64,000 nucleotides of DNA, taken from Sphaeramia orbicularis (Eukaryota > Chordata > Actinopteri > Kurtiformes > Apogonidae). This document shows, in pieces, positions 10,283-30,300 of this stretch. How positions within the stretch are numbered: position 1 is the first letter of the stretch; each line of letters starts with the position of its first letter. The DNA is taken from assembly GCF_902148855.1 (NCBI RefSeq), contig NC_043964.1, forward strand, positions 31,940,630-32,004,629, read 5' to 3'. Under the pieces are notes generated by a model. The model saw only the letters and a list, made by a program, of their open reading frames with translations, did not search any database and was not told the DNA's origin. A program made the translations under genes and the position numbers.

Positions 10283-13200
10283 ATGGCGTACCAGGAAGGG
10301 GAGTCGCTTGAATCTTGGCTCAGTGAGTGATTAATCCCATTTTATGAATTAAATAATTTGGTTAATTAGCTTGATTTACTACCTCATATGACAGAAAACT
10401 ACATTAGTTAGCGCAGAAGCTGACAGCTCTGATAATCGCTCCTTGGTTGTTGTATAGCCTTGTTCCAGTGTGTGCATCATTCGCAGGATGGGCGGAGAGC
10501 TTTAAACACTGCCACTGTGTTGTGTGTGTCACAGGCTTATTCAACACTGACAGCTTAACGTGTGCACTGATTATTCACAGACATGAGCTCCACAGGTAAC
10601 TGGTCCTCAGTGAAGCTCAATAAAGATTTAGACAAAAAGAGTTTGGATGAATGGGCTGCACTGCCAATACAAAGACACTTGAGTGTGTCAGTAACTGCAC
10701 AAGAGCAACAGTGATAACAGTTCCTGCATTGTCACCCTGACCATAAGACTCACACAAACACAAAGTCACTGCAGGCTCTGCATCCACATTTACACTTAGA
10801 TTTAGTGGTGGAGGAAGTCTTCAGATTCCTTCTTTCAGGAAAAATACTGTAGTAGAACCACATCAACACTCTGAATTCCAAACATAACTTAAGTAAAACT
10901 GTGCTATTTATTTATTTATTTATTTATTTACTTACTTACTTACTTACTTACTCACTTACTTACTTATTTATTAAGTATGAAATTGAAAACAATAATTATG
11001 TGAGTGTTACCATGATATTACTGGATTCATATTACTAATGTATTAATGTGTGTTGTATTTTAATCCTGTAGATCAGGGGCGTCAAACTCATTTTAATTCA
11101 GGGGCCACATACAGCCTAATATGATATAAAGTGGGCCGGACCAGTAAAATAATATAAATAATAGGATAATAACTTTTGAGTGAAAAAAGTAAAATTCTGT
11201 AATGAAAATGTTTAAATCTATGAATTGTACTCGAACAAATATGAACAACCTGTAAATTCTCAAGAAAAATAAGTGCAGTGTTAACAATATTGCGCCTTAG
11301 TTTATCATTTATACATGGGAATCACAACTTAGAGATCACAGTGGATCGACAAATACACAAAACATTTAATAATAGGGAGAATATTATTAAAATTTCACAT
11401 ACTTCTCTTAAGAGATTTTATGTTATTCACATTTTTTTTTTCTAAAAGACTAGTTTGGAAATGTAAATATTCTTGTGTAATGTAACTTTTTTTTTTACAC
11501 TAAAACACAGAAAAATTTACAGTTTTTATTATTTATAGGTTGTTATGGTAGTATTTTACTGTGTGATCCACTTTAGACTGAATTGACCTAAAAAAAAAAA
11601 ATTAACATCCTTGATTGTTAATATCTTCAGTGCAATTTTTGCATTTCACAAATTCATCCCAGGGGCCAGATTGGATCCTTTGGCGGGCTGGATTTGGCCC
11701 CTGGGCCGCATGTTTGACACCTATGCTGGAGATGTTAAAGACTGCACTTGTTAAATCTACAGCAAGGCATCATATTCTATGAGATCATTGTCAGTATTGT
11801 TGTTGTCCTGTGATTATATATCTTTACACATATTTCTAGAAAGTCAGCTTTTCATGGGCTCAGAAAAGCTTTTAATGCATTTTCTAACTAATTGTAGTGG
11901 ATTTTTAATAGTTAATTTGTCTTGAGAACCAGAAGAAATTTATCAACCCATAATCCATGAAGTGAACACAAACAAGATGAAAAATTATATAACTAAAACC
12001 ATCAAACAGTATTCATCTAGTGGATGTAGTTGAGTGGAAGAGTTGACTGAAATACTTATAACTACCTTGAACTGAGGGAAAGTACTTGGTTACATTCCAC
12101 CACTGGTTATAAACATATAAATGATTCTTTTACAGATAAAGCCACTCACCCAACAAACAGACAGGAGGACTGGGAGTACATTATAGGCTTCTGTGACCAG
12201 ATCAACAAGGAACTTGAGGGGTATGTCTGTGAAGTACTCCCAAGGTGTTTTCCAGATAATTCCTCTTCTGAGTGTTTTAAATTCCCTGTTTCAGTCCACA
12301 GATAGCTGTAACGTTGCTCGTCCACAAAATACACTCACCACAGGAATGGGAGGCACTCCAGGCTCTGACTGTAAGAAATATTTCACCTGAATATAATCAG
12401 GCTTTTCCTTCTCTTAACTATTGTAGAATATATTTAATTGAAATATTTTGTGCACAGGTTTTAGAGGCATGTATGAAGAACTGTGGGAGAAGGTTTCATA
12501 ATGAAGTTGGAAAATACAGATTTTTAAATGAGCTTATTAAAGTTGTGTCCCCAAAGGTGAGCTGTCTTTACTGAGGACCTCATCAGAAGTTTATGCTTTA
12601 TCGTCCATCCTGTTTCTAACAATATCCATTTTTTTCCCAGTACATGGGTGACAGTGCACCTGAAAAAGTCAAAACAAAAATTGTGGAGTTGTTGTACAGC
12701 TGGACTGTTGCGTTTCCTGATGAAGCTAAGATTAGTGAAGCTTACCAGACACTCCGAAGACAGGGTGTGTTTTGATATAAATGAATTAATTATATTTCAG
12801 CCTCATTATATTACATGAATTTGCACAATGCATGTGTGAAGCTTCCATGTCATTCTGCTCTCTACATATCAGGCCTTGTGACACGTGACCCAGAGCTACC
12901 GCTGGACAGGACTCTAATGCCCTCACCCCCAACGCGGCCCAAACATCCAGTGTTTGATAATGAGGATATGGGCAAGGTGAGAGAGTGAAAAGAAAGAAAA
13001 CATCATCATCAACCAGAATAATGTACTCAGAAAAAAAAAAGAATCCATCGCTCCTCTCCAAATGATCACATTTTAGTTTTTTGGGGGTTTTTTTGTGTCT
13101 GTGTAGCTGCTTGCTGAGCTGCTAAGGAGTAAAAATCCAGAAGACCTTCAGGAAGCCAACAGGCTAATTAAAAATATGGTAAAAGAGGTAAGATGGGTTA

Positions 13201-16200
13201 AATCCTAATATACAGCTGAAAATTTAGCATAATGTCACCTATTGTCTACTATCGTATCTTATCTTATCGTATCTTATCTTATCTTAATAATGATCATTTT
13301 CAATACTTCAGCAGCTTTATTCAGTTTTGCACTATTTGTCTTTCTTACTGAATTTCTCACAAAGAAGAACTATGTTTCATACATTTCTTTATGAATATCA
13401 CTGTGTATTATAAAACACTTTTTTTTTCTTATTTTTTTGTCAGGATGAGGCACGGGTGCAGAAAGTAACAAAGCGCATGCACACACTGGAGGAGGTGAAC
13501 ATCAATGTGAAGTTGCTGACTGAAATGCTGTCCCACTATAATAAAGACAGCTCGACTGACTCAGACAAAGAAATTATTAAGGTACACTCACACACAAAGG
13601 ACAAGAGAAGCTAACCAGTTCCCTAATCTTGCCATGTTTTGCTATGATTTTGTATTATTGCGTAGTATTGACTTTACCTAAATCCACAATGGCTGCCAGA
13701 CTGAAATCAAAACTTGTTTAATATCTGCCTTTAGTTCTGTCTCCAGTATTACAGTTGAAAATAGTCTGGGTGACCATTAAATATATTCTCTGCGTATATC
13801 AGTGTTTTAGGTGCTTTTAGCTGCTTTGAAACCATACAGCACCTCCTTTGTGTTTCAGGAACTGTATGAGCGATGTGACAAGCTGCGACGTGCTGCTTTC
13901 AAAATGGCCACTGAAACAGAGGACAATGACACCAGTTTAGGTCTGCTGGTTTGGTATTTTCCTCATCTGAAGAATCCTGTGTCCTCATCTGGATTGTTAA
14001 CCATCTATAGTCCGTAACTCCTACCATATGACCCCCTCAGGTGACATCCTGCAGGCCAGTGATGACCTCTCCAAGGTCATCAGTTCCTATAAGAAGATTG
14101 TTGAGGGGCAGCCGATCAACGGTGACAGCGAGGACCCTCAGTCTACAGCCTGTCACTGTGAAAGTGGTCAGAGACATTTGATTATACACTGCACAGTCTA
14201 GAACTGCTTAACGCTTCATGTGTAATTAATCCATTCTGCCGTCACTGTCACTCAGCAGAGACGACAGATACACTGATCGACCTGGCTGGTATTGACACGC
14301 CGAGTCCTCCTCATCCTACTCCTCATCCTGGTCCTCCTCCTCATCTTCATCCTGCTTCTCCTCCTCATCTTCATCCTGCTCCTCCTCCTCATCTTCATCC
14401 TGCTCCTCCTGCTTCTCAGCCATCAAACCCTTTCACCATCGATCCCACAGCTTCTCCCATCCCTGTGCTGCCTCCTCCTCCAAAACATCTCGGCAGTCAG
14501 ACCAACAGTCCCAGCCACCCTCCTCTGGACAAGGCCTCCGCTGCTCTCTCACTCCTTGATGACGAGCTGCTGTCTCTAGGTAGCACTTCCTTTTTGTTAC
14601 TAATGCAGCTTATCTCATAAATGTGAGTTTATTAAAAAGTAAACCTGCCCTCTGTCCATGTACTTTATTTCAGGACTCAATGACCCCCCTCCTACTCAGA
14701 GCAGCCAGTCAAAACCCATGTTGAATGAAGTTTCCCAACAGTGGACCTCCTTACAGGTATATCTAATATAATTTTGAGGTTTATTATTTAAGTTAATTTT
14801 TTTGGTTTATATGGTCCAAACAGTCTGTTATTTATAGCAGCAGTCAGTGACACAGAAATAAAAGACTATAGAATGTGTGTATTCAACAAAGCCGTGTAAT
14901 AATGTGTAAAAGGAGAGTCTAAATTCACTTATTCCTTTACAGGCCCCAGCATCAAGTGTGGACATGTTTGGCAGTGTAGGATATTCAAGTCTAGTGTTGC
15001 CGCCAGCTGAAACAGCTGCCACAAACAGTCTCCAGAACCTGCAAGACCTGGCCATGATTGGTTTTTCAGATCAGAAAAGGTACAGAGATACCTGTAGTAT
15101 TGTTTAATTTTATAGTTGCAGTTTCTGTAGCATTTCCTCTATGCATTCTTTTGATATTTTTACAGTTCTGAGGTATTTTTTGCTTTTAAAATCACTGTTG
15201 TGGCTAACTTAGCACACAAAATAGTACTCGTAGGTCTTATAGGGGTTTTTTTTTCCAGTCTGTCCAGGGGAAGCAGCTTTGGGATGCCGTCTGCAGTGCC
15301 TCCCCTTGGACCTACACAGGGCTCCCCGTCCTCAGCCTCTCTGTTCCAGGGTGCGATGCCAGGCTCTCCTGCCTTGTCCCATACCAAAGCCCAGAGCCTG
15401 GGCTCAGCCCCCGGCAGTCCGTTGTTCCGATCTCTGTCCCCCTGTCACCCTCCTCTACAGGGCAGTCCAGGCAGAGGCCCAGATGTCTCCCTGAACAATG
15501 TCCACGTCCCTTTGGAGGCCATCAGACCAAGTAAGGACAGGAGGGAGGAAGATATATAAGTTGGATTTGTGTAACTCGGCATCTCATTGTTGAGTTCATC
15601 TGCTGGTTTCTGATTTTTCTCTCCCGTTTATCCTCAGGTAAAGTGCTGCCTGTGACGGCTTATGATAAAGATGGTGTGCGGGTGTTGTTGAACTTTGCAT
15701 CTGAGTGTCCTCCAGGAAGGCCTGATGTGCTGGTAATGGTGGTGTCCATGCTCAATACAGCTCCCCTCCCTGTTCACAGTGTGGTACTGCAAGCGGCTGT
15801 TCCTAAGGTAAAGACCTATTCCTCTGTTTCTCAGTTAAGTTACAAGCATCCGTCTATTCTCAGCCTTGTATATTGTGTTTGTCCTATATAGCTTACAGCT
15901 ATTATTTTGTACTGTGTATTTTTTTGTATTGCACAGCTACTGTTAGTTAAAAAAAAATATGCACAGCACAGTATACTGTATATTCTAGGAAAATCTGGAC
16001 TCTGGAGTGGAAGTGGAGAATGCCGGCCTTATATTAATACCAGTAGAGACTGGACATCTTTACACACCAAAAGCTTACACATGGATTCATTTATTTATGG
16101 ACTTCTCTTGTGCTTTTAACACTGTTAAACACATTGTTGTAGACATTCTGCTGTAATGTCTTTTAGATCTGCATGTAAATTCAGCTGTCACCTGCTGAAT

Positions 16201-16915
16201 ATTCTATTCTATTCTATTCTATTCTATTCTATTCTATTCTATTCTATTCAGAACATACAATATTAAAGTTAGAAATGAAAAATACATTTATTACTCAGTT
16301 GAAAATGTGTTTGTTCTCTTAGGCTAATTTAAGAATATTTGTAACAACATATGGTTAACATTTTGCATGGGATCTGCAGCTTCCGGGTGGGTGGGTGGGT
16401 GGGTGGATGGATGGATGGTTATAAAAGTTTTATATTAGTAGTAAAGCAGAATTTAAAAAAAAAAAGCTTGAAATTAAGCAAAACACATTTTATTTTATTA
16501 ACGGCACAAAAACGAAACACTCGCTCCATCTCTCCACTGTCACTGTCTAAATAAAGTCCTAAAAATACAATAACGGTGCTGCTTCTTCTGCTCCTCCTTC
16601 AACAGTCAATGAAAGTGAAGCTTCAGCCTCCATCAGGAACAGAACTGGCTCCATTTAACCCCATCCTACCTCCAGCTTCTATTACACAGATCATGCTGCT
16701 GGCCAATCCAATGAAGGTAAGAAACATCAGCACATGATGTAGCAGATCAACTGTAGACGAATAGATGCAGGTTAAAGCTGATAAACCTTCGTGTGTCTTC
16801 ACAGGAGAAAGTACGTCTGCGCTACAAGCTGGCGTTCACACTAGGAGACCGTCAGTGCAATGAGGTCGGAGAGGTCGACCAGTTCCCCCCTCCAGAGACA
16901 TGGGGTCACCTATAG
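10283..16915 (+). CDS. gga3: GGA3: Golgi-localised, gamma-ear-containing, Arf-binding clathrin adaptor, complete
   Basis: This monomeric adaptor sorts acidic-dileucine cargo (mannose-6-phosphate receptors) at the trans-Golgi network. Seventeen coding exons: 10283-10322, 12136-12220, 12295-12370, 12458-12556, 12641-12764, 12873-12976, 13107-13187, 13444-13581, 13859-13940, 14041-14166, 14259-14579, 14674-14756, 14943-15079, 15259-15530, 15638-15807, 16606-16716 and 16805-16915. They sum to 719 aa (human about 723) with every phase closing. Domains: VHS about 1-145 (MAYQEGESLESWL, NRQEDWEYIIGFCDQI), GAT about 175-300 (LQEANRLIKNMVKEDEAR), Ser/Pro-rich hinge about 300-590, and GAE ear about 590-719 (LPVTAYDKDGVRV; end TWGHL). 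The hinge keeps SLLDDELLSLGL, in which DDELL is the internal D-x-x-L-L motif used in GGA autoinhibition. Exon 11 contains a Pro/His-rich minisatellite. Synteny favours GGA3 over GGA1. Poly(A) signal AATAAA is at 18324-18329. Confidence 0.96.
10900..10976. repeat. (TTTA)n/(CTTA)n tetranucleotide tract
   Basis: An ATTT array passes into an ACTT array with one interruption, in GGA3 intron 1. Confidence 0.85.
11074..11725. mobile_element. Non-autonomous hAT-like element, 652 bp
   Basis: It begins CAGGGGCGTCAAACTCATTT and ends CATGTTTGACACCTATG, imperfect inverted ends. It is flanked by CTGTAGAT (11066-11073) and CTGGAGAT (11726-11733), a 7/8 match to an 8-bp duplication. The family recurs at 44739, 48045, 56772 and 57584. 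It has no coding capacity. It lies in GGA3 intron 1. Confidence 0.85.
13250..13286. repeat. Short TATCT/TATCGT microsatellite
   Basis: Imperfect CTTAT/CGTAT pentamer array in GGA3 intron 7. Confidence 0.7.
14300..14425 (+). repeat. In-frame Pro/His minisatellite in the GGA3 hinge
   Basis: About three copies of a 30-bp unit (core CTCCTCATCTTCATCCTGC) lie inside coding exon 11. In the GGA3 frame they give PPHLHPA-type repeats. In another frame the same DNA gives a spurious all-Leu/Ile ORF. The length of this tract is likely to vary between individuals or species. Confidence 0.85.
16201..16249. repeat. (ATTCT)n microsatellite
   Basis: About ten uninterrupted ATTCT pentamers in GGA3 intron 15. 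The same unit recurs near the right end of the window. Confidence 0.95.
16385..16418. repeat. (GTGG)n/(ATGG)n tetranucleotide tract
   Basis: Five GTGG units followed by three to four ATGG units in GGA3 intron 15. Confidence 0.9.
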
Positions 16916-17429
16916 CAGCGTTCAGGGCCTGCGACCACTCCAAAGGGTTGTGTGTGTAATCACATCCATTCCACAGAGAAAACAGTGGAAAGTCGTCGTA
17001 ACAGCAACAACTACTGTACCTTTCAGCTTCACACTCCTACTTGTTGTTTTTCGGTTCTTATCGTTTTGGTTTTTTTTTGTTTTTTTTTTTAAATCAGCAA
17101 TGACAAACTAACAGGTGTCGAGCAGTTTATGTATACAGTGCTTGTATACGTTCCTGCACAATTAAGATAGATAGGTCACCTATAGCAGCGTTCAGGGCCT
17201 GCGACCACCCCAAAGGGTTGTGTGTGTAATCGCATCCATTCCACAGAGAAAACAGTGGAAAGTCGTCGTAACAGCAACAACTACTGTACCTTTCAGCTTC
17301 ACACTCCTATTTGTTGTTTTTCGGTTCTTATTGGGTTTTTTTTGTTTTATCAGCAATGACAAACTAACAGGTATCGAACAGTTTATGTATACAGTGCTTG
17401 TATACGTTCCTGCACAATTAAGATAGACA
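16904..17429 (+). repeat. 270-bp direct tandem duplication spanning the GGA3 stop and 3'UTR
   Basis: Copy 1 (16904-17173) starts at the last GGA3 codons, GGTCACCTATAG. Copy 2 (17174-17429) restarts with the same 12-mer. The copies are nearly identical (ACTCC/ACCCC, CACATCC/CGCATCC, plus indels in a T-rich run). Because the true stop lies in copy 1, only the 3'UTR is lengthened. Confidence 0.93.
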
Positions 17430-18319
17430 CTGGTAAGAAAGAAAGCCATGTTTACCACTCAGATGTATTAAGATAAACATTTTAATGGATTCTGACTAAC
17501 ATAAATATAACAAAATTGACTCTACTATAAATATTCAGTGCATTAGAGCTTCGCCTCAGTCAAACCAAACTAAGTCACCAGAGCACTACCACACAACAGC
17601 TGAGCTTTTATTTATCCCTCTGGCTCTGCAGAATATACTTGAATATGACATGGAAATGGTGTGAAGTTGATTTTTTTAGGATGGATTTAAACTGGGAATT
17701 TAACCATGTCCTGTTACTTTGGAAAGCCTGTTGATTTCATGAGTTCATTATAATTATTTCAGCCATTTGTATTTTTCTGTGTTATTGAGCTTATTCTATG
17801 AAGATCAAAATCCAGCAGTGTTACTTTTGTGCTGTAGAAGAAAAATAAACCCAATGGCACTTTTAGTTTCAGATGACTTGACTCCATGAATCTGAAACAG
17901 TAAAAATTATTTGCTTAGATGGTCTATGTGGGCTTTCAGGCTTTTTGTTTGGTTTTGTCAGTGTTGAGTGCTTTTATCATAATTGTTTTACAGTATTTCA
18001 GTGTATCACTGAACCTAGAAAACGTGAGGTGAATTATCAGAATTTAAGTTTGAAGGAAAATCTGTCACCGGGCAGATTACAGTGTGGAAGGAGACTGAAC
18101 TAATTTCCTAAATTCACTCCATCCCCTCTCCCCTTTGTCCTCTCTCTGCTAGTCCTCAAACTCATCGTCATACGTCATGTACAGAAGTGTGTGTGATGTC
18201 TATAGAATGTACTGTACCTGTCGTTTGTTGTATGACAAGTTTTGTGTATGTGTGATGTAGATTTTGGAAGAGTGTTAGGTCTGTACATACTGTATGATGT
18301 GCCATTTGTTTGCTGCATG

Positions 18320-18490
18320 AAGAAATAAATATTTCTTTCAATGGATGTCTAATATTGTGTGGTTTTGTAAAGGTTATATTTTTGAAGTCAGGGTCTGTTA
18401 CATTCATGTGTCTTGTCAAACATTCTCATTTCCTGTCTGCTTCAAAAAAAATGCAGTGTAGTTTAGATCTTGAAAACTATTTTATTATCA
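18320..18490. terminator. Convergent poly(A) signals of GGA3 and NUP85
   Basis: AATAAA on the plus strand at 18324-18329 serves GGA3. TTTATT at 18481-18486 (AATAAA on the minus strand) serves NUP85, whose stop codon is at 18568-18566. The two transcripts therefore end tail-to-tail within a short interval with little or no overlap. Confidence 0.7.
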
Positions 18491-18565
18491 AAGCACATTG
18501 TGATTATTTGAAATATATGTACAGTACAAAATAGCAAAAGAAGAGTTTTTTGTGAAGGTCATCAT

Positions 18566-26400
<7,835 letters not shown>

Positions 26401-27319
26401 CGGGATGCACTATTATTGGTACACAAATATATATAAAAACTAACTATCAACTACACACGCTTCATGCCATGTACTATTACTGGAGCTTGCTTACGCGCCT
26501 CTGTCATTCAGTCAAAGCCCCTATGGCGCATGTGTCGTGACGTCATGAGGGGCTGACCGTTTTACTGCCTGTTTTGCCATGCGCCGTATTTTTATTCGGT
26601 TTGACGTCTACCATGAAAATGGTCAAAATGGCAAGAAAACACCAGATATACAAAATAAAAACAGATAAACATAGATAAATCAATCACTCTAAATCACCGT
26701 GATCTGGCTGCAACAAGTAATACAACAAGGAAACAGTAATTAACACCATATATGTCTTGCTCCTTGTATTCAAAATAAACCAATTTGTTATTCCCTTTGA
26801 GGAAAAACATTTGATTTATGCAGGTGCACTTTTACCTGGTATATGCTCATTTGCTGCAGTTTTAAGTGTTTCAGTGTACAAAAAGAAAAACAAGATGGCC
26901 GCCATGTTTAATTTGTGAAAGAGAAGGAAAAACATTCAGTGCAATGACTGTATTCTGGTATGTGTAATGTGCTTAAAGCTGATAATGCCTTTACTAGGTA
27001 AACATTGTGAGAGGACAGTAGTAAGTGTGTGTGCTTTTAATGGTCTGGTCATTGTACCTCACAGAAAAAGGGAAAAACATTGTTGTGCGCGTGCATGTGC
27101 GGCTGGGTGCCTCTTTAACGCGCATGAGGGCTCTCCCGCCCATGCCTAGACTGCGCTTTGATACATGTGATAACATGTAGCCAATCACGACACGGTGATG
27201 TGGACGCGCATTGACGCGTGCCCGCGCACGTTAGGTTCCAATAATTAAAGTGGGGACGACTACGTGCGCGTACTCGTATTCTTTGTGTAGCAGCATAGAG
27301 AAGCGCCAAAAGAGTAACC
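26401..27319. promoter_or_regulatory. Divergent promoter region of NUP85 and SUMO2
   Basis: The NUP85 side contains a perfect CRE, TGACGTCA (26538-26545). A YY1/TISU-like CAAGATGGCCGC lies at 26891-26902 on the plus strand. The SUMO2 side (about 27080-27300) is CpG-rich (GCGCGTGCATGTGCGGC, GACGCGTGCCCGCGCACG) with a CCAAT box in TAGCCAATCACG near 27180. No further gene was seen in these 919 bp. Confidence 0.65.
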
Positions 27320-30300
27320 ATGGCTGATGAAAAACCAAAGGTGAGTGTTTCTACCATGTGTCAAAATACCAGTTTATTTTAATAGATCTCTGGCATAGTG
27401 GCTCGTACAAAACCCGACATTTCACGTGTCTTTTTTAATCTTGTTAAAGTTGAAAGTTAAATTAAAAACTAGCTAGCAATGTCTACTTTGATAGACCGGA
27501 AGGTTTGTGAACGCGCACCGACAGGCGCGCAGATCGCTTTCTGCTTCATCACACTCAACCAGCTGGTGTCATCGTTGGTGTATTCCTCATACCACTAATG
27601 CATGTTTGTTCACAGTGGCTGGTGTCTCATGTTGTGGTCGTTTTGAAGTGTAATAAAATCTGTACTGTCGGTATACCAGTTACAACAGATACACCTCTGA
27701 AACTGTAGTGTTTTTTTGTTTTTGTTTTTTTTATCTTGGCAACTGTGCTGGCTGTAGTAGAGAAAATATACCTCAGTAATAGTCTTCATCTTCCACAAAT
27801 CAATATGAAAAAGAAACACGCTATACTTAACCACAAACTAGTAAACCACGCCATCAGACTGTTAATCTGAGTCACATCCTCTGTAACCTCTGGACACTGA
27901 GGGAGAAGGTTGGATCCCACTGGTTAATCAACATATTGCACTTTCTAAGCTTGTTAGTTTTTCAATTGTGTGAAATGTTAGCCTTAAAAGTAACCAAAGC
28001 TGTCAGACAAGAATGGAAAACTTCCTGCTTCAGGTCTATGCAATTTAGGATTATGAGTATAAAGTGATATTAAAAGGATAGGCTGTCTGTAAAGCTCAGT
28101 ATTATTTAACTGGTGTGTTGGGGGTAAAATTTATCTAGACCAGGGGTGCCCAACCCTGGTCCTCAAGAGCTACTATCCTGCATGTTATAGATGTACCCCT
28201 CTTCCAACACACATGATTCAAATAAGTCTATCATCAAGCTCTGCAGAAGCCTGATAATGGCAGTCAGGTGTGCTGGAAGAGGGATACATCTAAAACATGC
28301 AGGATAGGAGCTCTCGAGGACCAGGGTTGGGCACCCCTGATCTAGACCATATCTTAACAACTTAACTGGCTATTAATCTTTTGCAAATAATGAGATAATA
28401 TTTTCAGTTTAGGATCAGCTACTTCTACCAAACCTAAATGGATCTTCTACAGTTAATGCTCTTGTTATATTAAATCATCTCTCTTACAGTGTCAGAGAGC
28501 AGGATGCAGCTCATTGTCTGTAAAACTGTGTTGACAAAACAGCCATTGATTTCAAGATAAGAGCTTCACAGTTAATTGTTACTTAACTGGTTTATCTGCT
28601 GGTCATCTCACCTTGGTTTTTCCTTCTGTTAACTGTCCTCTCTGTCTGTGCCCCCATCCCCCAGGAAGCGGTGAAGACAGAAAACAATGAACACATAAAC
28701 CTGAAAGTAGCAGGTCAAGATGGATCTGTAGTGCAGTTCAAGATCAAAAGACACACGCCGCTCATCAAACTTATGAAGGCCTACTGTGAGAGACAGGTGG
28801 GCATGGCATCTAGTTGTACACCTGCTACACATACACACATTCAGCTACTGGGTTATAGGAATAACATATTTGGGGAAATGTTGACTACAGTTGCATGTTA
28901 CTCTTTGCACGACAAAACCAACGTTATACAGTGTGTAACATTTGACCTAGTATATCTATCGTCACATCGAGTCATTTCCAGGTTTTATGTTAAGTCTTTC
29001 AGTGGAATATCAGCCTTAGGTCCTTATATCCTAATATTCAAAAAAGCACATTGACTTGGTGTTGAGAGAGTCTTACAAGAAATATGTTGCTATGTTGTGC
29101 TGCTTTTACATATGAAAAATAATTGCAGTATTTGAATTAATTGATGGTTCAGGACAACAACTCTGAAGTATGTACAACTTCGATTTATTTAAAGATGAGG
29201 AAGGCAGTGTTTAAAGTAATTATTTTAGCCCTTTTCACAATTATGCTATGCTGCCATGTCCAAAAAAATAACAGTATCTTGTTATATTGCGATAACTTAT
29301 CCTGATGATATCATATCCATATCACGTAACAAGAACACTGTCATGTTACACGATTGAGATTTGTTTTTTATGCAAGTGAACACATAGTCAACAATGCCAT
29401 GAAATGTCATGGGCAAGAAGAACCAATCAACTCACTATTTGTCTGGTTGTTTTAAAAGTCCAGCTTGACTGGTTTTGTTCTTAAAACCGTTTTGTCTCTC
29501 ACCCAAGAGACTCCAGTAGTTCATCAAACCTGATGAAGTCTCTTGGATGAGTTAAAAGTTTCCAAGAACAAATCCAGTCCAGTTGAACTTCAAAAACAAC
29601 CAAGGATGAAAGATGATCTGGACAAATGAGAATTTAAACCGACAATACACTATTTGCAACACGTGAAAACATAACATGCTGCAAACTTTTAATGCCAGAC
29701 GACAAAACAATTACAATACAATTACAATAATAGTAAAAAAATTACGAACCCAAAATAAAAGTAAAAGTATAAAAACATAATTGAAAAATATAAACATAAG
29801 AGAAAATTGACTGTATACAAGGGGGCTTTAAAAATTAGTGGGAAAAGACCATAGCTTTGACATGGTTTCAATCACATGGCCCTCAGTTTTACACGGATGG
29901 ACTTAAAGGTTGATACCAGTGCTTGCAGAAGTGATTGACCTAGATCAGGGGTCACCAACCCAGATCCTGGGGCCTATCCTGCAGATTTGAAATGTATCCC
30001 TCTTCCAACACACCTGATTCAAATGATAAGCCTACCATTTTGCGCTGCAGAAGCCTGATAACGACTGGTGTGCTGGAAGAGGGAAACGTCTAAAACATGG
30101 AGGATAGTAGCTCTCAAGGACCAGGGTTGGTGACCCCTGACCTAGATAGAGCATATGTTGAAAAATAAACATCATAACTTAAACTTTTTTTTCCCCCAAT
30201 TGTCCTTTTTCTACAAACTTTTTGAAGCCCCCTCATACATATACAGGGGTGCAGAGCTAAAACTAAAAATGTAAATATTAACAAGATATAACTTGAAATT

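Noticed and set aside
14292-14579. A 95-codon ORF that is almost all Leu/Ile, like a membrane peptide
   Set aside because: It is an out-of-frame reading of GGA3 exon 11. The supported frame gives the Pro/His-rich hinge and joins the neighbouring exons.
28797-29054. Continuation of the SUMO2 exon 2 reading frame for 86 further codons
   Set aside because: It reads past a good GT donor at 28797. The conserved SUMO2 sequence resumes at 31905.
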